Origin: Bryobacterales bacterium
GTDB taxonomy: Bacteria; Acidobacteriota; Terriglobia; Bryobacterales; Bryobacteraceae
DNA length: 9,612 nt
Assembly (NCBI GenBank): GCA_003139735.1
Contig: PLGA01000246.1
Location: 1-9,612, forward strand
Reading direction: 5' to 3'
This document shows, piece after piece, positions 1 through 7,465 of this stretch; within the stretch, counting starts at the first letter, position 1; every line of letters begins with the position of its first letter. The translations under genes and the position numbers were made by a program. The notes beneath the pieces are model-generated. The model saw only the letters and a list, made by a program, of their open reading frames with translations. It ran no database searches and was not told where the DNA came from.

Positions 1-2
1 AG

Positions 3-22
3 CCCAGCGCGTAAGCGCTGGG
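3..22. repeat. Perfect hairpin, REP-like palindrome (left unit)
   Basis: An 8-bp perfect inverted repeat, CCCAGCGC at 3-10 and GCGCTGGG at 15-22, closes a four-base GTAA loop, which as RNA would be a GNRA tetraloop. No T-run follows, so a classical intrinsic terminator is not supported. Together with the hairpin at 34-59 it resembles the paired REP-like palindromes that are dispersed between genes in many high-GC soil bacteria. That family assignment is inference from form and cannot be tested in one window. Confidence 0.6.
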
Positions 23-33
23 AACAGGGTGAG

Positions 34-59
34 TTCCGCGAAGCCCCGTAGGGGCGGAA
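34..59. repeat. Hairpin, REP-like palindrome (right unit)
   Basis: An inner stem GCCCC (43-47) pairs with GGGGC (51-55) around a GTA loop. An outer TTCC (34-37) pairs with GGAA (56-59), leaving a five-base bulge on the left arm. It lies 11 bases after the hairpin at 3-22, and the two probably form one composite element. It is about 115 bases ahead of the first gene and has no T-tract. It could be a dispersed repeat or an mRNA-end structure for a gene left of the window. Confidence 0.55.
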
Positions 60-158
60 GTGCTACGTCCGGCCTTCCCAATCGGCGCGGGTGGTATAGA
101 AGAGCAGGGCGTTAGCACATCGTGTGCGTTTTCGCGTTATCGTATTCGTTGGATATTT

Positions 159-166
159 AGGGAGAG
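159..166 (+). promoter_or_regulatory. Ribosome binding site for the GH-A hydrolase
   Basis: The purine-rich AGGGAGAG lies 8 nt before the ATG at 175. It favours that ATG over an in-frame GTG at 124, which would add 17 residues (MRFRVIVFVGYLGRVET) and has no comparable purine run at the right distance. It is also better placed than the later ATG at 208. The rest of 60-158 shows no promoter I would defend. Confidence 0.7.
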
Positions 167-174
167 TAGAAACG

Positions 175-1464
175 ATGAGGACAAGTTCATCGGGTTCCGG
201 CCGCGCAATGGCTCGAGTGGCTGCTGGCTTCTTCTTCGCGCTGCTTCCGCTCCTCGCTCAGTTGCCGGTCAAGCTCGTTATACCGGATTCCATTGGAGTG
301 AATATCCACTTCACCAACCCCGCCGCGGGCGAAGCGAAGATGCTGGCAGACGCCGGCTTTAAATGGATCCGCATGGATTTTGCCTGGGGATCCACCGAGC
401 GGGAAAAAGGGGTCTACGACTTCTCCCGCTACGACCAGTTGAACACCGCGCTCCGTCCATACGGCATCCGCGGCATCTTCATCCTGGATTATTCCAACCG
501 GCTCTACGACGAGGGTGTTTCGCCTTACACCGAAGCGGGCCGCCAGGCATTCGCGCAATGGTCCGCCGCCGCCGTTCGCCATTTCAAGGGCCAGGGCATT
601 CTCTGGGAGATGTACAACGAGCCGAATATCGGGTTCTGGAAGCCTAAGCCCAATGCCCACGATTACGCCCTGCTCGCGCTGGCGGTTGGAAAGGCCCTGC
701 GCGAAGCCGCGCCGGACGAGATTTACATCGGCCCCGCAACCTCCAGGGTGGACCTGCCGTTCATCGAGGAGAGCTTTCGCGTGGGGATGCTCGAATACTG
801 GTCCGCGGTCAGCGTTCACCCCTACCGTTTGACCCCTCCGGAAAACACAACCGAGGATTACGCCGCCCTGCGCGCCTTGATTGCCAAATACGCTCCCGGC
901 AAGAGCATCCCGATTATTTCGGGTGAGTGGGGCTACTCCGCGCTGCCCGGGCAGCACGCTCCCTGGAAAGTCCTCGATGAAGATTCGCAGGGTAAGTATG
1001 TGGCGCGGGAGTTTCTGGGTAACATCGCCAACGGCGTCCCCCTGTCCATCTGGTACGACTGGCACGACGACGGCGCGCCCGTCGCCGCCGGCCAGCGCGA
1101 CGATTCCGAGCACCATTTCGGGGTCGTGAAATTCGCCTATTACGCCGGCCGTGACCCTGTGTACGACCCCAAGCCGGGGTTCACCGCCACCAAGACCCTG
1201 ACAACCGTGTTGAATGGATTCACCTTCGAAAAGCGGCTGGACGCGGGGAAGCCGGACGACTATGTGCTGGTCTTCCGAAAAGGTAAGCAAATCGGGGTTG
1301 CGGCGTGGACTTTGTCCGCGGATCCGCACCACGCGCAGGTTCCGGTCGAGCGCGGCCGCTATAAGGCCGTCTCGTATTTGGGGAAGGACCTGGGGTCTTT
1401 GACCGCCGGCGGAAAAGGGCTGGACCTCGACCTCAGCGACGGTCCGCAATATCTTGTGAAGTGA
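175..1464 (+). CDS. Secreted clan GH-A glycoside hydrolase (cellulase-like)
   Basis: This 429-residue protein is probably an exported retaining glycoside hydrolase with a TIM-barrel fold. Residues 1 to about 29 form a signal peptide: arginines, then the hydrophobic VAAGFFFALLPLLA. The barrel begins with a segment typical of GH5/GH39/PslG-like enzymes (WIRMDFAWGSTEREKGVYDF). The acid/base is the second glutamate of WEMYNEPN (Glu149). The nucleophile is Glu251 in ISGEWGY, and a His-Pro-Tyr follows strand 6 (His215), as in related families. The last 85 or so residues look like a beta-sandwich. The start is set by the strong ribosome site at 159-166. It leads a three-gene operon with DUF1080 and Gfo/Idh/MocA genes, so it may supply them with glycosides. 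Family number and substrate cannot be fixed by eye; GH5, GH39 or an unclassified GH-A family are all possible. Confidence 0.88.
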   Translation: MRTSSSGSGRAMARVAAGFFFALLPLLAQLPVKLVIPDSIGVNIHFTNPAAGEAKMLADAGFKWIRMDFAWGSTEREKGVYDFSRYDQLNTALRPYGIRGIFILDYSNRLYDEGVSPYTEAGRQAFAQWSAAAVRHFKGQGILWEMYNEPNIGFWKPKPNAHDYALLALAVGKALREAAPDEIYIGPATSRVDLPFIEESFRVGMLEYWSAVSVHPYRLTPPENTTEDYAALRALIAKYAPGKSIPIISGEWGYSALPGQHAPWKVLDEDSQGKYVAREFLGNIANGVPLSIWYDWHDDGAPVAAGQRDDSEHHFGVVKFAYYAGRDPVYDPKPGFTATKTLTTVLNGFTFEKRLDAGKPDDYVLVFRKGKQIGVAAWTLSADPHHAQVPVERGRYKAVSYLGKDLGSLTAGGKGLDLDLSDGPQYLVK

Positions 1465-1468
1465 GTCT

Positions 1469-1472
1469 GGAG
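1469..1472 (+). promoter_or_regulatory. Ribosome binding site for the DUF1080 gene
   Basis: GGAG lies 6 nt before the ATG at 1479. It supports this ATG over an in-frame GTG at 1461, which would overlap the previous stop codon and put six residues (MSLEKL) ahead of an otherwise normal signal peptide. Confidence 0.65.
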
Positions 1473-1478
1473 AAACTT

Positions 1479-2405
1479 ATGAAGCGCATTCGAACGCTGA
1501 TTCTTACCGTCCTGCTGGCCGCGCCCGTGTTTGGGCAGAGTGCCGGCAACCCCCTGGTGGGTCGTTGGGATTTCAATATGACTGCGCCGCGCGCGGGCGC
1601 GGTTTGGCTGGGCGTGACGGAGAAGGCCGGCGCTTTCGATGTGTGGTACCAGCCTTCCGGCGGCAACGTCTATCAGGTGAAGGATTTCAAGGTGCAGGGT
1701 TCGCACATTTCCATCGTGATGAATCCCGCCGCGGACGATCGGCCGGCCATGACGTGGGAACTCGACGCCGCAGGCGACAAAATAACCGGCGTCCAGAAGC
1801 GCGGCGATAACACCGTTCCCTTGGCTGGGGTGCGCTCGCCGGAATTGAAACGCAGCGCTCCGCGCGCCTGGACCAAGCCCGAGGCTCTCTTCAACGGCAA
1901 GAATCTGGACGGCTGGGAGCCCATCGGCAACCCGGCCAACAGCCATTGGGTGGTGAAAGACGGCCTGATGGTCAATGAGGAACACGGCGCGAATCTGAAA
2001 TCGGTCCGCAAGTTCGACGATTTCAAGGTCCACTTCGAGGTCAACTGCCCGGATGGCGGCAACAGCGGCTTCTATCTGCGCGGCCGCTATGAAGTCCAGG
2101 TGGAATACGAGCCTCTCACCAGCAATCCGCCGGAGCGCCGTATCGGGTCCATCTACGGCCGGATCACGCCCAAGGACATGCCGCGCACGCCGGGCAAGTG
2201 GGAGACGTTCGATGTCACGCTGGTGGGCCGCACCGTCACCATCATGCGCAACGGCGTCCTCACCGTCGACCGCAAAAAGATCGAGGGCATCACCGGCGGC
2301 GCGCTGGACGCGAATGAAGGCGAGCCGGGTCCCTTCTACATTCAGGGCGACCACACCGGCGGCCTGTCCTACCGCAACATCACCATTTCCGTGCCGCAGC
2401 GCTGA
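1479..2405 (+). CDS. Exported DUF1080 protein (3-keto-disaccharide hydrolase family)
   Basis: This 308-residue protein starts with a signal peptide (MKRIRTLILTVLLAAPVFGQ). Next comes an N-terminal beta-rich module (about residues 22-125) beginning GRWDFNM. The DUF1080 domain, a concanavalin-like jelly roll, spans about 133-306. Its marks are LFNGKNLDGWE (137-147), SGFYLRGRYEVQV (196-208) and a C-terminal YIQGDHTGGLSYRNI with His292. Members of this family cleave 3-keto-glycosides made when a Gfo/Idh/MocA dehydrogenase oxidises the C3 hydroxyl of a sugar. Here such a dehydrogenase is encoded 17 nt downstream, and a glycosidase 14 nt upstream. Action in the periplasm or outside the cell is inferred from the signal peptide. 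The family call is firm; the exact substrate and whether it acts as hydrolase or lyase are not visible. Confidence 0.92.
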   Translation: MKRIRTLILTVLLAAPVFGQSAGNPLVGRWDFNMTAPRAGAVWLGVTEKAGAFDVWYQPSGGNVYQVKDFKVQGSHISIVMNPAADDRPAMTWELDAAGDKITGVQKRGDNTVPLAGVRSPELKRSAPRAWTKPEALFNGKNLDGWEPIGNPANSHWVVKDGLMVNEEHGANLKSVRKFDDFKVHFEVNCPDGGNSGFYLRGRYEVQVEYEPLTSNPPERRIGSIYGRITPKDMPRTPGKWETFDVTLVGRTVTIMRNGVLTVDRKKIEGITGGALDANEGEPGPFYIQGDHTGGLSYRNITISVPQR

Positions 2406-2411
2406 TCCGGC

Positions 2412-2417
2412 AGGGGA
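2412..2417 (+). promoter_or_regulatory. Ribosome binding site for the Gfo/Idh/MocA gene
   Basis: AGGGGA, 5 nt before the ATG at 2423, fixes the start directly ahead of the twin-arginine signal peptide. It falls in the 17-nt gap after the DUF1080 stop, consistent with translation from one operon mRNA. Confidence 0.65.
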
Positions 2418-2422
2418 TTCAC

Positions 2423-3811
2423 ATGGCATTCACCAGGCGGCATTTCTTTTATGGCTCCCTGCTTGCCGGCGCCGTTCCCGCCGGGGGATTCGCAAGTACG
2501 CCGTCGCTCCGGCAGGCGGGCTTCCGGTCGCCGAATGAGAAGCTCAATATCGCGTCGATCGGCGCGGGCGGCCGCGCCGCCGACGATATTGACGGCTGCA
2601 AGTCGGAGAACATCGTAGCGCTTGCCGATCCGGACGCCGTGCGCGCCGCGGAGAATTTCCAGAGGTACGAGAAGGCCTCGAAGTACACCGATTTCCGCAA
2701 GATGCTCGATAAAGAAGACAAGAACATCGATGCGGTGATCATTGCGATTCCGGACTTCATGCACGGCACGGCGGCCATGTGGTCGATGGAGCGCGGCAAG
2801 CACGTCTACGTCGAAAAGCCGCTCTGCAAGACCATTTGGGAGGTGCGCCAACTGAAAGAGGCGGCCGCGAAATACGGGGTCGCCACGCAGATGGGCAACC
2901 AGCACGTCTCCGAGGAAGGCACGCGCCAGGTCTGCGAGATCATCTGGTCGGGCGAGATCGGCAACGTGACCGAGGTGCACGCCTGGACCGACCGGCCCAT
3001 TTGGCCGCAAGGCATGACGGAGCTTCCCAAGGAGGAAAAGGTCCCGGACGGTCTCGACTGGGATAGCTGGATCGGCATTCAGGAGATGCGCCCGTACAAC
3101 CACGTCTACATGCCGTTCAACTGGCGCGGCTGGAAAGACTTCGGCACGGGTCCGGTGGGCGACGAGCTGATTCACACCTTAGGCGCGCCGAACCTGGCGC
3201 TGCGGCTGACGGCGCCCACCAGCGTGGAGGTCATCAAGCAGGAGGGCAAGAACCCCTATAGCTACTCGAAATCCACCGTGACCCGCTGGGAGTTTCCGGC
3301 TCGCGGGAGCATGCCGCCGGTGACGCTGTACTGGTACGACGCCTCGACGGAAGCCAGGTTCCGGCCGCCCGGCCTTCCCGAGGGCGAACCGGTATTCCCG
3401 CAGAGGGCCCGGCCTGGCGCCGCCCGGCGCGTACAGAACGCGCAGAAGGCGGGGTGCGTCTTCTGCGGCGACAAGGGCTATCTTGCGGCGGGAGGCGAGG
3501 GCGCCGACGAAGGCGTCAACCTGCTCCCGGCGTCGAGGATGAAGGATTACACGCTGCCGCCCCAAGTCCTGTGGCGATCGCCGGGGCACTACCTGGAATG
3601 GATCATGGCCTGCAAGGGCTGCAATCCGCGGACCGCTTCGGACTTCAGTTTTGCCGCCCCGCTGGCGGAGTGCGTCCTGTTGGGCGTTGTGGCGCTCAAC
3701 TTCGAAGGCAAGCTGGAGTGGGACAGCGACAAGCTGATGTTCACCAACAACAAGGACGCCAACAAGTACCTCCAGCCCCCGCATTTCCGCAAGGGCTGGA
3801 GCTTTACGTAG
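2423..3811 (+). CDS. Tat-exported Gfo/Idh/MocA family oxidoreductase
   Basis: This 462-residue protein is a nicotinamide-dependent sugar oxidoreductase. Its twin-arginine signal (TRRHFFYGSLLAGAV, Arg5-Arg6) suggests export already folded with cofactor bound. The Rossmann domain begins NIASIGAGGR (Gly47-Arg51). The family's EKP motif is at 131-133, with Lys132 the expected catalytic lysine. GDELIHTLG carries Asp247 and His251 at the D-x3-H spacing of the active-site helix. The C-terminal half has the usual alpha/beta domain and ends in a GKLEWD...TNN..AN segment common in acidobacterial and planctomycete paralogues. As last gene of the operon after DUF1080, it likely makes the 3-keto sugar that the DUF1080 protein cleaves; that coupling is inference. 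The cytoplasmic members of the family act on inositol or free sugars, and that cannot be excluded as chemistry here. Confidence 0.93.
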   Translation: MAFTRRHFFYGSLLAGAVPAGGFASTPSLRQAGFRSPNEKLNIASIGAGGRAADDIDGCKSENIVALADPDAVRAAENFQRYEKASKYTDFRKMLDKEDKNIDAVIIAIPDFMHGTAAMWSMERGKHVYVEKPLCKTIWEVRQLKEAAAKYGVATQMGNQHVSEEGTRQVCEIIWSGEIGNVTEVHAWTDRPIWPQGMTELPKEEKVPDGLDWDSWIGIQEMRPYNHVYMPFNWRGWKDFGTGPVGDELIHTLGAPNLALRLTAPTSVEVIKQEGKNPYSYSKSTVTRWEFPARGSMPPVTLYWYDASTEARFRPPGLPEGEPVFPQRARPGAARRVQNAQKAGCVFCGDKGYLAAGGEGADEGVNLLPASRMKDYTLPPQVLWRSPGHYLEWIMACKGCNPRTASDFSFAAPLAECVLLGVVALNFEGKLEWDSDKLMFTNNKDANKYLQPPHFRKGWSFT

Positions 3812-3820
3812 AAGCGCCGG

Positions 3821-4828
3821 TTACTTTGCAGGCGCGGCAGGCGCGTCGGGAAGCACCACCGTCCGGCCCGTCTTCACGTCGAGCGTGAACGGTTTGGGCT
3901 CCGGAAGGTGCAGGTTGCCGTCGCCGATTTCCACGGGCATCCACAGGTACCGGGAATCCCATTGCGTTCGCGGCTTCCAGATGTCGCCCATGAAAATCAC
4001 GGTGGTCACCTTGGACCCCACCACCTTCAAGAGCATGGTGGATTGCGATCCATAGGTATTCACCGCGGGCGGGGCGATGTCCTTGAACTCGGACCAGGGG
4101 CCTTCGAGACTCTTCGCGGTGGCGTACAAGTTGGGATTGGCGTTCCATCCGGTCAGGTGCGAACCGAGCGCATAGTACAGGCCCTTGTAATGGACCACCG
4201 CGCCGCCTTCGAGCGATTGACGGATCAGGCTCATGTCCTTCTCGACGTCCATGTAATCGGCGGTGAGTTTGGCGATGTGAAAGCCATGGGCGGGCCGGTC
4301 CTCGAAGATCAGATAGGCCGTGCCATCGTCGTCGATGAACTGGCCGATGTCGCGGCTCTCCTGCCCCAGCGGGCGGAAGCTACGGACGTAGTGGTAATCG
4401 CCGTCCACCGTATCGGAGGTAGCCACGCCCACTCGCGCCAGGGCATACCGCGAGTCGTCGATGTGCATGTACATCACGAACTTTTTCGTCTTGGCGTTGT
4501 AGAAGACTTTGGGGCGCTCGAGAACGAAGCGCGCGCCCAGGTCGCCCGGGTCGGCCTGCTTCATGACCTGGTTGCGGAAGGTCCAATGCACCAAGTCCGT
4601 CGAGGAATAGCAGGCCACGTAGCGTTTCAAGGGGTCGAGCCCTTGCGTGCGGTCCTCGCCGAACCAATACCAGGTGTTGCCGAGCTTAATGATGCCGCCG
4701 CCGTGCGCCTCGATCTGCTGCCCGCGATTGTCCATCCACGCATCGCCAGGATGGACCGTCGGTGGCACGGCCGCCAGAAGCAGGGCAGCCGTAACCAAAA
4801 GGATCGGAGCGCTTTTTCTCATTTGCAT
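3821..4828 (-). CDS. GH43 glycoside hydrolase, exo-beta-1,3-galactanase-like (subfamily 24 type)
   Basis: This 335-residue exported protein is a single five-bladed beta-propeller enzyme. Residues 1-20 form a signal peptide (MQMRKSAPILLVTAALLLAA). EAHGGGII (40-47) followed by WYWFGEDR is characteristic of exo-beta-1,3-galactanase-type GH43. Three residues match that group: Glu104 in LERPKVFYN, Glu207 in LEGGAVV (expected general acid) and Gln262 in YGSQST. In characterised galactanases of this group the usual GH43 base aspartate is missing and a glutamine takes part instead. No carbohydrate-binding module follows, unlike the well-known fungal and clostridial enzymes. The start is the first of two close ATGs; a GGAG lies 13 nt upstream inside the end of the GH67 gene, a long spacing. 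The gene begins 4 nt after the GH67 stop, so it is probably co-transcribed. Other GH43 activities remain possible. Confidence 0.88.
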   Translation of the reverse strand: MQMRKSAPILLVTAALLLAAVPPTVHPGDAWMDNRGQQIEAHGGGIIKLGNTWYWFGEDRTQGLDPLKRYVACYSSTDLVHWTFRNQVMKQADPGDLGARFVLERPKVFYNAKTKKFVMYMHIDDSRYALARVGVATSDTVDGDYHYVRSFRPLGQESRDIGQFIDDDGTAYLIFEDRPAHGFHIAKLTADYMDVEKDMSLIRQSLEGGAVVHYKGLYYALGSHLTGWNANPNLYATAKSLEGPWSEFKDIAPPAVNTYGSQSTMLLKVVGSKVTTVIFMGDIWKPRTQWDSRYLWMPVEIGDGNLHLPEPKPFTLDVKTGRTVVLPDAPAAPAK

Positions 4829-4832
4829 GGTC

Positions 4833-7349
4833 TTAGTTTAACTCCGGCGCAATTTCCAGGTAGTCGAGCGCGGCGGGTTCGCCGCCATCGGGCGAGCCTT
4901 CGATTCGGATTTCGTCGCCCGGCCGCAGCGCAACGCCGGGGATGACGCGGCGGGCGGAGGAGGAGGAATCGATCCGCGCCGAGGGCACGCGGTCGGCGGC
5001 GGTCCACTCGTCGATAAGCTGGCTGCCGATGCGCAGCGCGAAGTGCGACACGCCGTTGTTCTGGTCGAAATACTGGACGCGGAGCGTGTACCAGCCGGGG
5101 GCGCCGTCGTAGCGGAAAGTGGCCGTGCATTTGGCGGCGGCGCAGGCGACGGCCTTCCCGCCCGAGGCGTCCTCGGCGGGCGTCACGGCGCGCACGGAGT
5201 AGCCGTCCAATGCCATCGACTCGGCCTCGAAACGGCCGGGATAGTTGCCAACGCGACCTTGGGAATCAGCGATGCCGGAGGCGTGGAAGAACCAGTTGGT
5301 CACGGCGTCGCGCCAGACTACGGCTTGGCCGGCCTGATACTCCAGTTGCGCCAGTACCTCGCGATAGCGCTGACCGTCGATGGCGCCCTCAAGCGATTTC
5401 CACTGGCGCACGTTGGCGGCGACGGCATCGGCGCCCTGGTAGTGGGAATCGTAGATGTCCTGAATCACGGTTTTGCCCGAGTGCAGCACGTAGGCGTAGG
5501 GGACGTGATGCAGGAACAGGAGCAGGTCGTCCGGGCATGCGGCGAGCGATTCGTACATGGCGGTCACGGCGGGACGATACTGGCCGAGGAAGCCGGTGCC
5601 GGTAGCCACGGTGCGGTCCATGCCGACGCCTTTGTCGTCGGCGCGATGCCACTGGCCCCAGCCGTTGCGCTCGGAGGCTTCCACGTTGACGCCGAAGTGA
5701 TTGCCGGTAATGTCGGTGAGCGTCTGCAAGCCGAGAGGACCGGTGTAGTTCTCGTAGGTGCGCCAGGAGCTGAGCTGGATGGCGTTGACGGTTCGGAGAA
5801 CTTCGGGGTTGTCGCCGAAGGTCAGGCGCGCCCATTCCTCCTCGATTCGCTGCGCGCTGAGATCGGGATTCCAGGCCAGACGCCCGAAGGCGTAGAGATT
5901 CGCCTGGGAGAGGTGGTTGCCCATCCAGTTCTCATCCAGGCCGACGTTGGTCACGCCCACGAACCCGCCGGACGGGCGGTGGAAGACCTTGTCCGCTACC
6001 AGGGCCTTCACGGGCGTGGGCGCGGTGGCCGCGTGCATGTCGAAATCGAGGGTTTCTTTCCACATGGGCGCCAGGAAAACGGCGTGGCGGGCCTGGCCCA
6101 TGTATTCCTGAGTGACTTGCAGCTCGATGGCCTGATTGGTCTTCTCCAGCGCGCCAAGCAGTGGCGAGGCTGGTTCGCGCACCTGGAAATCGATGGGGCC
6201 GTTCTTGATCTGGATGATGACGTTGTCGTCGAACTTGCCGTCGAGGTCCTTGAAGTTGTCGTAGGCGGCGCGGGCGCGGTCGTTCTTGAGGTTGCGCCAA
6301 TCCATGTGGTTGTCGTAGACGAAGCCGCGGTAGAAGAACAGGCCGCCGTGGGGCTGGAGAGCGCGGGCCACCACGTTGGCGGCGTCGGCGTGGGTTCTGT
6401 TGTAAGCCGAGGGGCCCACGCGGCCTTCCGAATCGGCCTTGAGGACGAAGCCGGCGAGGTCGGGGATGGCGGCGTAGATTTGATCCGCCTTGGACTTCCA
6501 CCACTCGACGACGCGCGGGTCGAGGGGATCGAAGGTGTCGAGTCCGCCGATGGTTTTGGGAGCGCCGAGATCGACCGAGAGCGCGATGCGGACGCCCCAG
6601 GGGCGAAAGGCGGCGGCGATGCGGGCGATCTCGGGGAGGAAATCGGGCGAGAGAAGGCGCGGGTTGGCGTTGACGTTGCCGATGTCGCAGGCGTCGATGC
6701 CGAGCGAGGCCAGCAGGCGGCCAAACTCGCCGACGCGCGTCAGATCCTGACGGGCATGGAGGCCTTCCCAGAAGATGGAACGGCCGCCGTAGCCGCGCTC
6801 GATGGAGCCATCGAGATTGTCCCACTGGTTGACCCAGCGGACCGGGGCATAGGGGGTCTCGGTTTCATCGAGGGCGGCGACGGGTTCGCCGAGGGCGATC
6901 TTTCGCAGGAAAGCGAAGGTGCCGTAGAGCACGCCGGGAGCGTTAGCCGCGGTGACGATGACGTAGCTGTGGCCGTTCCAGTGGGCGGTCTTCAGCCAGA
7001 ACGCGTCGGGTTGGAGATTGGCGTTGAGGCCGGCTTGCGGAAAGGCGCGGCGCACGGCGTCGAGGGTTCCCAGCACGATGGCGGCTTCGGTTGGCGGGCC
7101 GGATTCCTCGCGCAGGGTTCGGCCGATCATGCCGCGGATTCCACGGAGGATTTCCTGGCGGGCGGTGGCGATAGGTGCGGCATCGCCGAGGGTGGTGACC
7201 ACGGGCGGGATGGCTTGGCGATATTGCTGGAGGGATGGAGCGGGCGGTGGGGCGTAGCGGAGCCAGGCGTCGCGGCCGGTTTCGGCGTGGAGGGGGAAGG
7301 TAGTCAGTAGCGCTAGTGTGGCGAAAAAGGCAGCGCGGCCGTTGGCCAC
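4833..7349 (-). CDS. Secreted GH67 alpha-glucuronidase with C-terminal CBM-like domain
   Basis: GH67 enzymes remove (4-O-methyl-)glucuronic acid from the ends of glucurono-xylo-oligosaccharides. With a GTG start at 7349 the protein has 838 residues and a plausible signal peptide (MANGRAAFFATLALLTTFPLHA). An N-terminal alpha/beta domain precedes the barrel, which opens with VNQWDNLDGSIERGYGGRSI. Catalytic residues fit the family: acid Glu308 in KADSEGRVGP, bases Asp387 in NGPIDFQ and Glu415 in TQEYMGQ; their 28-residue spacing equals that of the characterised Cellvibrio enzyme. A helical domain follows. Residues about 700-838 (FEAESMALDGY, GWYTLRVQYFDQNNG) resemble a CBM6/35-type sandwich, making the protein longer than usual. 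The start is uncertain: the frame stays open upstream through palindromes to ATGs at 7385 and 7469, the latter overlapping the methyltransferase stop. None has a good ribosome site. It sits 4 nt before the GH43 gene. Confidence 0.93.
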   Translation of the reverse strand: MANGRAAFFATLALLTTFPLHAETGRDAWLRYAPPPAPSLQQYRQAIPPVVTTLGDAAPIATARQEILRGIRGMIGRTLREESGPPTEAAIVLGTLDAVRRAFPQAGLNANLQPDAFWLKTAHWNGHSYVIVTAANAPGVLYGTFAFLRKIALGEPVAALDETETPYAPVRWVNQWDNLDGSIERGYGGRSIFWEGLHARQDLTRVGEFGRLLASLGIDACDIGNVNANPRLLSPDFLPEIARIAAAFRPWGVRIALSVDLGAPKTIGGLDTFDPLDPRVVEWWKSKADQIYAAIPDLAGFVLKADSEGRVGPSAYNRTHADAANVVARALQPHGGLFFYRGFVYDNHMDWRNLKNDRARAAYDNFKDLDGKFDDNVIIQIKNGPIDFQVREPASPLLGALEKTNQAIELQVTQEYMGQARHAVFLAPMWKETLDFDMHAATAPTPVKALVADKVFHRPSGGFVGVTNVGLDENWMGNHLSQANLYAFGRLAWNPDLSAQRIEEEWARLTFGDNPEVLRTVNAIQLSSWRTYENYTGPLGLQTLTDITGNHFGVNVEASERNGWGQWHRADDKGVGMDRTVATGTGFLGQYRPAVTAMYESLAACPDDLLLFLHHVPYAYVLHSGKTVIQDIYDSHYQGADAVAANVRQWKSLEGAIDGQRYREVLAQLEYQAGQAVVWRDAVTNWFFHASGIADSQGRVGNYPGRFEAESMALDGYSVRAVTPAEDASGGKAVACAAAKCTATFRYDGAPGWYTLRVQYFDQNNGVSHFALRIGSQLIDEWTAADRVPSARIDSSSSARRVIPGVALRPGDEIRIEGSPDGGEPAALDYLEIAPELN

Positions 7350-7445
7350 GTGGGCCGATTGGACAATCGGCCCGCAGGATAACATCCTGCCCCACACGGA
7401 ACGAAGAATGCCGGCAAGGACGCCGGCATAGCAGGCCTGGAGGCC
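7346..7445. repeat. Cluster of four short inverted repeats at the GH67 start
   Basis: Four palindromes stand side by side. Arms 7352-7360/7365-7373 give 9 bp with a 4-nt loop. Arms 7374-7380/7384-7390 give 7 bp with a 3-nt loop and touch the first. Arms 7408-7415/7422-7429 give 8 bp with a 6-nt loop. Arms 7434-7438/7441-7445 give 5 bp with a 2-nt loop. CCACGTGG at 7346-7353 is a further self-complementary word. The cluster fills the space between the methyltransferase stop and the GH67 signal peptide. Density and perfection argue for a dispersed palindromic element rather than ordinary coding sequence. It has no stop codon in the GH67 frame, so it could be translated if an upstream start is used. 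It could also fold in the mRNA and limit GH67 translation. Confidence 0.75.
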
Positions 7446-7465
7446 CACTCCACAAGAACGCGAGG

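Noticed and set aside
187..1449. A 420-codon minus-strand frame opposite the GH-A hydrolase
   Set aside because: No motif is present, and the plus strand has a ribosome site, signal peptide and both catalytic glutamates.
3814..3835. GCGCC/GGCGC stem-loop between the converging genes as a bidirectional terminator
   Set aside because: There are only five base pairs, the loop is 12 nt, and no T-run lies on either side.
5043..7310. A 755-codon open frame on the plus strand opposite the GH67 gene
   Set aside because: Its protein is rich in Gly, Val, Ala and Asp with no family motif, and it mirrors the GC-rich third-position bias of GH67, whose catalytic residues are all in place on the minus strand.
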